64,000 nt of DNA. It comes from CAUZSN01 sp963582345. GTDB lineage: Bacteria; Planctomycetota; Planctomycetia; Planctomycetales; Planctomycetaceae. Below the pieces are notes generated by a model, which worked only from the letters and a program-made list of their open reading frames with translations, did no database searches and was not told the origin of the DNA. Location of the stretch: the NCBI GenBank assembly GCA_963582345.1, contig CAUZSN010000003.1, positions 1-64,000 of the forward strand, written 5' to 3'. Below, piece by piece: positions 57,121-64,000 of this stretch (position 1 is its first letter; every line of letters begins with the position of its first letter). The position numbers and the translations under genes are program-made.

Positions 57121-58215
57121 TCAGTGTTCCTGTGATCTTTGCCAAACAATTGTGTTGGGATGAAACCTCATCCACGCTTGGCGAAACGAGACGGTGGCAA
57201 CCAGCGGCCTAAGTTGTTTTCCCTTCAATTGTCCCTGAATGGCCTTGCCGGTGGCTGCGTTCCACTGCGATCCGGTTTGATTGTCAATGAGGATCTCGTT
57301 GCTTAGTTTGAACGTCAGAACACGATCGTCGACGCGTCGGCTCAATACGAACGCAGTACTGCTCTTTTGGTCAAAGACAATCACCAACGGTTCCCGTGCA
57401 AATTGATCATTTACGATTGGATACTTGGACAGTCGATCAAACGCCCAAACCTTCGATTCCCGGGCGTTACGCATCGCGATGACGAACTGAGACAGATCGC
57501 GATAAAACGACCGTGTGTATTCTCTCGTCGTACGATCCAAAAACGCCAAGGTCGTATTAGGGTGGATAGTCCGCCACGTCTTCCAGTCGGTCATCAGTGA
57601 GGGAATGACTTTTAGCTTTGTACCCAGCAGTGGTCCGGACATAGCCTCACCTAGAATATGGCTCCACAGACTCTTCGTCTCCAGGTCCATCATCACGACA
57701 CTATTGTCCCACAGCATTCCGGCGCTATGAAACGTCAACGTTCGATCATCGATTTTTCGGTCATACACGATGCCATTATGACAGAGGTCTCACCAAGTCG
57801 CAGCAATAGGCCGACTGCCCAATGTGTCATTGAAGAATTCTCTCTGCGGAGTGTTCAAGACATTGATAGGATATGCTCGCGGCTCGTCTCCGATCACGAC
57901 AGCTAGCACCAGTTCGGCATCATCGATTAACTTCGTGGCCTCTTCAATGACATGGATCGGAAATTCTGTAATGGGATCAAACGGCGGAAAAAGTCGCCAA
58001 GGTCGGAATTCCCTCACCTTTGTTCTTGGCGAATATTTTGAATAATTTCGTTGAATCGTCTTAGACGGCATGTCATCGGGTTGAGAACCATCGCAGCCAG
58101 CAAAGGTTAAAACCACTGTTGTGGCCACCGATAGACCAATCCGAAATGTCGCGCGAATGCAGCGGAAACGTTTCGCAGACCAAGAACAATACGAATTCTG
58201 CAGTCGAAACAGCAT
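57121..58215 (-). CDS. DUF3179 lipoprotein with an in-frame UGA at a conserved Cys (candidate selenoprotein)
   Basis: A 364-codon minus-strand gene interrupted only by TGA at codon 142 (57790-57792). The N-terminus is a signal with a lipobox (TFAG before Cys41). DUF3179 landmarks follow: EEATKLIDDAELVLAVVIGD, EPRAYPINVLNTPQREFFND, LGSRPIAATW, then UGA, then DLCHNGIVYDRKIDDRTLTF and the rest through WDNSVVMMDLETKSLWSHILG to the C-terminus, all in the same frame. In relatives the UGA position is the first Cys of a C-x-x-C (TWCPLC). A hairpin with bacterial-SECIS geometry follows. So it is either a selenoprotein with a UxxC motif or a pseudogene by one base change. The family's function is not established; its Cys motif suggests redox or metal binding in the envelope. 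Confidence 0.6.
57760..57782 (-). promoter_or_regulatory. Candidate bacterial SECIS hairpin
   Basis: Immediately after the UGA the RNA can fold GUCAUA (57782-57777) with UAUGAC (57765-57760). Three more pairs (A-U, U-G, G-C) and one bulged G close a GCAU tetraloop. The loop starts with G and begins 16 nt after the UGA, within the 16-37 nt range and G-first rule accepted for bacterial SECIS elements. The pairing was found by eye; chance cannot be excluded. Confidence 0.4.
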
Positions 58216-58304
58216 ACGGGTTCTTTCGACGAATTACTGATAATTTCAGCTGATTGGTTTAAGACCGAATTCGCTCATCTTACAAGTGTTAATCGCGGCC
58301 GCTG

Positions 58305-59504
58305 TCATGTTGTGTATTCAGAATTCAGCCGGACATATTCAGTTGTCAAGTCACTGCTCCAGAATCGAACCTCAGCGTCTCCGAAGGGAAAATCCAGTGC
58401 GATTGAGACATTCCGGTTTTCGCGGATTTCGGCTGATACAGCTTCTTCGTCATAGGGCGCTGGGGCTCCTTTATTGTAAAGCACGGTGCCGTTGATTCGT
58501 AACGTTATGGCATCTTCGCTCAGATCAACATTAGTACGACCAATGCATGATACGATGCGCCCCCAGTTAGGGTCGGCACCGGCGATCGCTGTCTTCACCA
58601 ACGCGTCGTTAGCGATCGTTTGCGCGATGCGGAATGCCTCTCCACGACTACGTAGGCCACGCACGTCGATTGTGATTAGGTGGTCTGCGCCTTCGGCGTC
58701 GCGAACGATTGCTTGGGCTAGTTCTTCAGCAACTTCATCTAACATACTCTGCAAGCGAGGCTTGTCGGTATCCGCAAGCGGACCGCTTTGAGCTGCTCCG
58801 TTTGCCATCAGAATGACCGAGTCACTGGTGCTTGTGTGGCCTTCGACGCTGATGCAGTTGAAACTGCGGTCGACGGCGTGACGCAGCATAGCGTCAGCGT
58901 CGACCGGAGATAATTCGGCGTCAGTCAAGATCACTGACAGCATGGTCGCCATATTGGGACCAATCATGGCTGCTCCCTTGCAGGCTCCACTGACCTGGAC
59001 CACTTTGCCGCCGAATTTCTTGCGCCGGACTGCCTGCTTGTGAATGGTGTCTGTAGTCATCATGCCGCGTGCAGCGTCTTCAAATGACTGCGGAGAATCG
59101 TCTAGCTTTTCAATTAGTATTGGGATTCCTGCGGTCAACTTTTCGCGCGGCAAGTAGTGACCGATGACGCCGGTCGAACAAACCAAAACGTCATCGGTTG
59201 AACAAATCAATCGGAGGGCCACTTCCGCCGTCATCCAGCGGGCGTCGATCAAGCCTCGTTCGCCGGTGCACGCATTGGCGTTTCCCGAATTGATGATGAC
59301 GGCTCGAGCTGTCACTCGAGGGAGTCGTTCGCGAGAGACCTTCACCGGCGCGCCGCAAACATTATTTTGCGTAAACACGCCGGCCGCCGTACATGATGAC
59401 TCGGAAACGAACAGAGCCAGATCGAATGCCGCCGGATCGTCCTTGAGTCCACAGGCTGTACCGGCGACTTTGAAGCCTCTTGGCAGAGATATGGCTGCGT
59501 CCAT
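58305..59504 (-). CDS. argJ: Bifunctional glutamate N-acetyltransferase / amino-acid acetyltransferase
   Basis: Cyclic-pathway arginine enzyme that moves acetyl from N-acetylornithine to glutamate (and, in bifunctional forms, uses acetyl-CoA). The 399-residue product has GFKVAGTACGLK, VIINSGNANACTGERG, the self-cleavage segment KGAAMIGPNMATML with the nucleophilic Thr of MATML, FNCISVEGHTSTSDSVILMAN, and the C-terminal ADPNWGRIVSCIGRTNVDL. It is translated 2 nt after argC. No argB or argD is nearby. Confidence 0.94.
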   Translation of the reverse strand: MDAAISLPRGFKVAGTACGLKDDPAAFDLALFVSESSCTAAGVFTQNNVCGAPVKVSRERLPRVTARAVIINSGNANACTGERGLIDARWMTAEVALRLICSTDDVLVCSTGVIGHYLPREKLTAGIPILIEKLDDSPQSFEDAARGMMTTDTIHKQAVRRKKFGGKVVQVSGACKGAAMIGPNMATMLSVILTDAELSPVDADAMLRHAVDRSFNCISVEGHTSTSDSVILMANGAAQSGPLADTDKPRLQSMLDEVAEELAQAIVRDAEGADHLITIDVRGLRSRGEAFRIAQTIANDALVKTAIAGADPNWGRIVSCIGRTNVDLSEDAITLRINGTVLYNKGAPAPYDEEAVSAEIRENRNVSIALDFPFGDAEVRFWSSDLTTEYVRLNSEYTT

Positions 59505-59506
59505 CG

Positions 59507-60541
59507 TCAGATTCCGATTCCCAATTCAGTCGGCAGCAACGCGGTCGTTTCGGGAAAGCCGTTCATCAAGTTGAAATTTTGCACGGCTACGCCGGCGGCG
59601 CCTTTGATTAGATTGTCCAGGCAAGCCAAGACGATCAACTGATTACGACTGATTCGAACTGTCACGTCACAGAAATTCGTGCCGACGGTGTCCTTGGTCG
59701 CCGGTAAATGTTCGACGATTCGTATAAACGGTTTGTCTTCGTAAAACCGTCGCATCGCATCAAGCAATTCATCTTCAGTCACCTGCTTTTTCAACCGCGC
59801 GTACATCGTGCATAGAATGCCACGGTCCATCGGAATCAGATGGGGAGTAAAGACAACTTGCACGTTCTGGTCACTGACTTCCGAGAGGACCTGATCGATT
59901 TCCGGCATGTGGCGATGACGGCCAACAGCGTAGGCAGTGACGCTTTCGTTGCACTCGGGGAAATGAGTCGTCAGTGTGGGCGATCGCCCGGCGCCGGACA
60001 CACCACTCTTGGCATCGATGCAGATACCCGTTGGTTCAATATAACCTTTACATAACAGTGGCGCTAGGCCCAGGATCGACGTACTGGTGTAACAACCGGG
60101 GTTGGCGATTAGGTCGGCATTGGCAATCCTGTCCGCCCACAATTCCGGAAGTCCGTAGACCGTGCTGCCCAAACGGGTCGGGTCGGTGTGCACCAGTCCA
60201 TACCACTTTTCGTAGGCCCCGGGGTCGTTCAATCGGTAATCGGCACTCAGGTCGACTACGCGGCAGCCATCCGCCAACAGTCCGGGTACGGCTGCCGTGC
60301 TAGCTCCGTGGGGAAGAGTACAAAAGGCGAATTGCGCACGCTCGGCAACCTCTTCCGGAGTCAAATCCTCGCACATCAAGTCCAACCGATTAAACAAACT
60401 GGGATGGATAGAATGTACGCTTGGCGATTCCTGCTGCCGCGTCGTCAAGGCAGTGATCTGAACCTTGGTATGGTTCAACAAAATCTTAATCAGTTCGAGC
60501 GCCGCGTACCCGGTGGCTCCTAATATGGCGACTTTAATCAT
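59507..60541 (-). CDS. argC: N-acetyl-gamma-glutamyl-phosphate reductase
   Basis: Third step of arginine synthesis, NADPH-dependent. The 344-residue product starts MIKVAILGATGYAALELIKIL (ATG 60541, with AAAGG 7 nt upstream; an upstream extension to 60595 is not supported). Key segments: FCTLPHGAS, VVDLSADYRL, LIANPGCYTSTSILGLAPLL with the catalytic Cys, KSGVSGAGR, and the His region AYAVGRHRHMPEI. It forms an operon with argJ (2 nt gap). Confidence 0.95.
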   Translation of the reverse strand: MIKVAILGATGYAALELIKILLNHTKVQITALTTRQQESPSVHSIHPSLFNRLDLMCEDLTPEEVAERAQFAFCTLPHGASTAAVPGLLADGCRVVDLSADYRLNDPGAYEKWYGLVHTDPTRLGSTVYGLPELWADRIANADLIANPGCYTSTSILGLAPLLCKGYIEPTGICIDAKSGVSGAGRSPTLTTHFPECNESVTAYAVGRHRHMPEIDQVLSEVSDQNVQVVFTPHLIPMDRGILCTMYARLKKQVTEDELLDAMRRFYEDKPFIRIVEHLPATKDTVGTNFCDVTVRISRNQLIVLACLDNLIKGAAGVAVQNFNLMNGFPETTALLPTELGIGI

Positions 60542-60927
60542 CGTTTGCCTTTGTGTTGTTCCACACGAATCCATTGGAGCGTGGTCTTTAGCCACCCCTT
60601 TATTTTACGTACGTCCAGGGTGCCGACAAGTGCGCGGCGAAGCAGGGTAAAATCGACAAACGATGGTTCGGATCGATCATGTCCGCTGCCACAATATCTT
60701 CGCGGTTTCCAAAATTTTTCAAGGAAGGGCATTGATCCGAAAACCGTATAGCGAAGTCCTGGGAACTTGCCTATAATTCCTACCCAGGTGCGGTCACGAG
60801 GGCTGATATCGTACGACGTGTTTCAGATGGGCGATAGCACGCAGCCGAGCAATTCAAACTAAACCGTCAGCGACTGTGACAATTTGCTCCTCATGTCGCT
60901 AGCGTCAAGTGTAAAGGAGCTAACGCC
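60542..60927. other. Divergent intergenic region
   Basis: About 385 bp between argC and greA. Promoters for both are expected; none was clear. No gene recognised. Confidence 0.35.
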
Positions 60928-61407
60928 ATGGAATGGCATCCCATTTCCCGAGAAGGCTACAACAAGATTCGAGAGGAGATTCGTCAGCTTGAAGAAGAAG
61001 AGATGATGAAAGTCGCCGAACGCATCAAACAAGCGCGCGACGAGGGCGACTTGAGCGAAAACGCCGAATACCACGGTCAACGCGAGCAACTGGCACATTT
61101 GGAACGCAAGGCCCAGCAATTGAAGTCTAAGTTGGCCAACTGCGAGATTGTCGACAAGTCAACGATGCCCAAAGGCATGATCACATTCGGCTCCACGATC
61201 ACAGTCAGAGATCTGGACGACGACGAAGAAGAACGATATGAATTTGTCGGCCCGGGAGAAGAAGACTATACGGGCGAGGTCATGAAGATTTTGACGACGA
61301 GTCCTTTGGCGAGTCGGCTAATTGGAAAAAAAGTTGACGATACGGTAAACATCGAAATCCCCAGCGGACTTCGTCGGCTGCAAGTGGTCGAAATCATCGA
61401 CGACTAA
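60928..61407 (+). CDS. greA: Transcription elongation factor GreA
   Basis: Rescues backtracked RNA polymerase by stimulating its intrinsic RNA cleavage. The 159-residue product has the N-terminal coiled coil (YNKIREEIRQLEEEEMMKV) with the acidic tip GDLSENAEYH and the C-terminal FKBP-like domain (GSTITVRDLDDDEEERYEF, SPLASRLIGKKVDDTV). GGAG lies 9 nt before the ATG. It stands alone on the plus strand. Confidence 0.95.
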   Translation: MEWHPISREGYNKIREEIRQLEEEEMMKVAERIKQARDEGDLSENAEYHGQREQLAHLERKAQQLKSKLANCEIVDKSTMPKGMITFGSTITVRDLDDDEEERYEFVGPGEEDYTGEVMKILTTSPLASRLIGKKVDDTVNIEIPSGLRRLQVVEIIDD

Positions 61408-61448
61408 TCTCGTCGAGATCCGGCGCGTTCTCGCAACTAGGTCGGTTA

Positions 61449-61724
61449 CTAATCCTTAGAGAGTCCCATCAAGTCGCTTTCTCCGGGCCCGTGGTCAGAA
61501 CAATCTTTCATATGCCACAACGGCAACCCGGCAGCATACCTGGCCGCTAATACCGACACTTTCTCTGTCGATCCAGGTCTCGATTTGCTCGGCTGGGACG
61601 GATTGGCTTCAAGGGTGCCGAAGTCTTGTTTCTCAAGCTGAAAATCAAAATCATCAAGCAGGTTGTTAATCCCTGACTCTGGCCCGAGGTTAGAAGGAAC
61701 CTCGAACGAAATCGCCATTACCAT
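61449..61724 (-). CDS. Small planctomycete-type hypothetical protein
   Basis: A 91-residue protein. The start is ATG 61724, with GGAG 8-9 nt upstream. The C-terminal half reads SRPGSTEKVSVLAARYAAGL then PLWHMKDCSDHG. A PGSxEKVxxLAARYxxGxPLWH motif is one I associate with small proteins in many planctomycetes, so this is likely a real conserved gene. No function is known to me. It is convergent with greA (41 nt apart). Confidence 0.6.
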   Translation of the reverse strand: MVMAISFEVPSNLGPESGINNLLDDFDFQLEKQDFGTLEANPSQPSKSRPGSTEKVSVLAARYAAGLPLWHMKDCSDHGPGESDLMGLSKD

Positions 61725-62125
61725 TTTCTCACGCTCCAATTGCTAAAGATCAAACAATATTCAGACGAATTACAAGTCGATTTTCACAGGTTGGCAATCC
61801 AACACCACGTCCCTAACACCCGGAGTTCCTGGTATTCCAAACAGAGATTTTCTCCGGAGGACGAAGATGGAACAAGCTATTAGGTGGGTATAACAATAGG
61901 CAGGACAGTTACTTCTACTCCATAGAATTATTAAGGCAGAATTTTGAGTTGTCAACAAAAAAATGAGATAAACAACTATTTGGTGGGTAAAAACAGATTC
62001 TTTTTGATTCCGGAAACTCTGAGCGAGACAGAACGTGGTAAGAAAATCAACATACTACCGATGGAAATTTATAATCGCGTTGAGTCAACGATTGAAACGG
62101 TGACGACAAAGGGTCACAACTACAG
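61725..62125. other. AT-rich intergenic region
   Basis: About 400 bp upstream of the small protein and downstream of the activator gene, noticeably AT-rich between 61900 and 62060. It contains no gene I can support. The promoter of the small protein should lie here. Confidence 0.35.
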
Positions 62126-64000
62126 TCAATTCGTTGGACGGCTGACCCGATACCGTTTCAGCTTGCGATCTAGAGTCGAACGCTCAATGCCTAGAATTTC
62201 AGCCGCTCGCGACTTGTTCCAGTTTGTTCGGTTCAAGATTGCCACAATGTGTTCCTGTTCGACGGTTTCCAGTGAAACCTCGGGTTTAGCGGAAGGACTA
62301 GCGAGTTCAGAATTGGGTTCGTCTATCAAACCGATCGTAGACAACTGTATGTCGGTCTCCGAGACCAATTTTCCTGTGCACAGGATGACAGTCCGTTCGA
62401 TGGTATTCTGCAATTCACGGACATTTCCTGGCCAATCATGAGTCATCAGCGAGTTCATCGCATCGTCGGTAAATCCTGCCACCGGTCGGTTAGTTTTTCG
62501 GGCAAATCGCTCTAGAAAATGATTTGCCAAGATCAAAATGTCCGAGCGGCGCTCGCGTAACGGATCGACGGTGACGTCGACGACGAACAGCCTGTAAAAC
62601 AGGTCTTTACGGAACTTGCCATCTTTGACCGCTTGATCTAGATCGCGATTCGTGGCTGCGAGGACCCGGACGTTAACTTTAATCGCCGCTCTGCCACCGA
62701 TTCGTTCGAAGTGGTGTCCTTCCAACACTCTCAGGAATGTCGCCTGAATTCCCATTCCCATCTCTCCCACTTCGTCAAGGAACAATGTGCCCTGATGAGC
62801 TTGTTCGAACTTGCCAAGTTTTCGTTCAGTCGCGCCGGTAAACGATCCTTTTTCATGACCGAACAGTTCACTTTCGAGCAGACTTTCACTCAGAGCGGCA
62901 CAGTTCATGCAAACAAAGGGCCCGCTTTGTCGTTCACTGCTAAAATGGATCGCACGTGCAACCAATTCTTTGCCGACTCCGCTCTCGCCACGTATCAGCA
63001 CTGTCGCATCGGTAGGAGAGATTCGCTCAATTTTTTTCCTGAGTCTCTGCAAAGAGGAACTATCACCGATCAGGTCGCTTTCGATTGCCAGTTGCTGGCG
63101 GAGTGTTTGGTTTTCATCCTGAACTCGTGCCAAGCCGTCCGCGAGGGTCTCTTTTTCTTTCAAGCTTTTCAGCACGATCGCGACTTGGTCCGCGACGGCT
63201 AATGTGAATTCTAAGTCGTCCGGTTCAAGCAGACAGGTGGGATCCGTAGAATAGAGATGGATGAGCCCATAAATGAGCTTGCCGTCCCGAATCGGAGCGC
63301 AAATAACGCTTTGCGCACGAAGTTCTCCCAAACTATCTCGTCCGGCCAAACGACTGTCATCCGCAATCTCTCGAGCTAAAATGGCGTTCCATTCGGCGAG
63401 CACGATACCGGAAAGATGGCTAGAGACCTTTCGATATGGCAACTCGCCGAGTGATTTGTAAGCGGAGACTCGCAACTGTCGCGGCTTGGGCTTTGAGGCC
63501 GTCCCTTTCGGCAGCAGTAAAATCGCGCCGATGTCAGCTCCCGTTGCCGCTAATAGACTGTCCAGCACGACATCGGCAAGATGTTGTGAATTCTTGGCTC
63601 CACCCATACCGAGTGCGAGGCGATACAGTGTAGCCAACTCTTGATTGATACGGTCTCGGCCGACATCTAATTCTGCAGTGCTCGATGGGTCGTAGCGGGT
63701 CATCCGCTTCCGGTGGAGAATTTCCGGTTCGGGTTCCGAGGATTCTTCGTTTGCGACAAACTCAGCCGTTTCGGAAGAGGCTTGGTCGCCTGGCTCACCG
63801 CATTGCAAAGACGACTTCGACAGATCAGAGGTGAATCCCAATTCACACGAGCCGATCTGAATCAGCTCGCCTTCGTGCAACGCCAATTCGCCCTTGACCC
63901 GGTGTCCATTGATGAGCGTTCCATTACGACTGCCTAGATCACGCAGCACCCATTGCGTGCCACTCTGAAATACTTCGCAATGATTTCGGCTGCAGATTTC
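62126..64000 (-). CDS. FHA-GAF sigma-54-dependent activator (5' end cut by window edge)
   Basis: At least 624 residues, with the start beyond the right edge. Order: an FHA domain (CSRNHCEVFQSGTQWVLRDL, GSRNGTLINGHRV), an acidic linker, a GAF-like domain (about residues 120-260 of the visible part: LADVVLDSLLAATGADIGAI, RAQSVICAPIRDGKLIYGLI), and an AAA+ sigma-54 activator domain with Walker A GESGVGKELVARAIHFSS, the sigma-54 contact loop as GSFTGA (usually GAFTGA), Walker B TLFLDEVGEM, and RKDLFYRLFVVDV. A C-terminal Fis-type helix-turn-helix (RAAEILGIERSTLDRKLKRY) ends it. The FHA domain suggests control by Ser/Thr phosphorylation, linking it conceptually to FHA kinases such as the one at 22.6 kb; this link is inference. 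Confidence 0.92.
   Translation of the reverse strand, partial: EICSRNHCEVFQSGTQWVLRDLGSRNGTLINGHRVKGELALHEGELIQIGSCELGFTSDLSKSSLQCGEPGDQASSETAEFVANEESSEPEPEILHRKRMTRYDPSSTAELDVGRDRINQELATLYRLALGMGGAKNSQHLADVVLDSLLAATGADIGAILLLPKGTASKPKPRQLRVSAYKSLGELPYRKVSSHLSGIVLAEWNAILAREIADDSRLAGRDSLGELRAQSVICAPIRDGKLIYGLIHLYSTDPTCLLEPDDLEFTLAVADQVAIVLKSLKEKETLADGLARVQDENQTLRQQLAIESDLIGDSSSLQRLRKKIERISPTDATVLIRGESGVGKELVARAIHFSSERQSGPFVCMNCAALSESLLESELFGHEKGSFTGATERKLGKFEQAHQGTLFLDEVGEMGMGIQATFLRVLEGHHFERIGGRAAIKVNVRVLAATNRDLDQAVKDGKFRKDLFYRLFVVDVTVDPLRERRSDILILANHFLERFARKTNRPVAGFTDDAMNSLMTHDWPGNVRELQNTIERTVILCTGKLVSETDIQLSTIGLIDEPNSELASPSAKPEVSLETVEQEHIVAILNRTNWNKSRAAEILGIERSTLDRKLKRYRVSRPTN

Noticed and set aside
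57790..57792. UGA read as tryptophan through a variant genetic code
   Set aside because: TGA serves as the normal stop for several genes here (addB, the PPC protein), and the family has Cys, not Trp, at this position.

Overview
This 64 kb window is chromosomal DNA from a member of the Planctomycetota, most likely a Pirellulales relative of moderate GC content. The placement rests on gene content. It carries a secreted PPC-repeat protein paired with a DUF1549/DUF1553 protein, a J-like/GspE-N fusion beside a short Hsp70, an FHA-Ser/Thr kinase, a TolC-like lipoprotein of planctomycete type, a small protein with the AARYAAGLPLWH motif, and many GTG/TTG starts. Much of the window is core genome. 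No tRNA, rRNA, CRISPR array, prophage or intact insertion sequence was seen.

Layout. 1-8.0 kb: a partial outer-membrane efflux protein, then gyrB, a DciA-like gene, dnaN, a probable replication origin, a short dnaA and a cysteine desulfurase, all on the minus strand. 8.4-14.3 kb: a repeat-bearing lipoprotein, a frameshifted PilZ gene, an MMPL/RND permease and a reductase-like SDR. 14.3-20.5 kb: a minus-strand information-processing run polA-coaE-rho-ribH-nusB. 20.7-28.8 kb: a coiled-coil membrane protein, the FHA kinase, a carboxypeptidase-regulatory-like protein, a large secreted alpha/beta hydrolase and an ECF sigma factor. 28.2-32.6 kb: a ferredoxin flanked by 63-bp inverted copies of the sigma factor's region-4 coding sequence, then the J-like/GspE-N protein and the short Hsp70.

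32.8-40.8 kb: an AddB/AddA-type helicase-nuclease pair followed by a coiled-coil protein with a possible PD-(D/E)xK domain. 40.9-42.8 kb: a decayed patch with remnants of an acyl-CoA synthetase, a TadC-like secretion protein and an ABC-2 permease around an intact MBL-fold hydrolase. 42.8-48.8 kb: ispH, then rplY-pth-rpsF-ssb-rplI-dnaB, where rpsF carries five exact-length 30-bp tandem repeats. 49.1-53.9 kb: the PPC and DUF1549/DUF1553 pair. 54.0-64.0 kb: putA, a DUF3179 lipoprotein with a single in-frame UGA, argJ-argC, greA, a small conserved protein and a partial FHA-GAF-sigma-54 activator.

The most notable observations are: (1) the DUF3179 gene, whose UGA replaces the first Cys of the family's CxxC motif and is followed by a hairpin with bacterial-SECIS geometry, making it a candidate selenoprotein (a nonsense mutation is the alternative); (2) a dnaA-dnaN intergenic origin with DnaA-box-like sites leading into a DnaA-trio-like tract; (3) the inverted sigma-factor fragments; (4) the rpsF minisatellite; (5) the coiled-coil putative nuclease beside addAB; and (6) a Pol I whose proofreading residues are lost. 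Translations were read by eye, and family names come from motif recognition rather than database searches.
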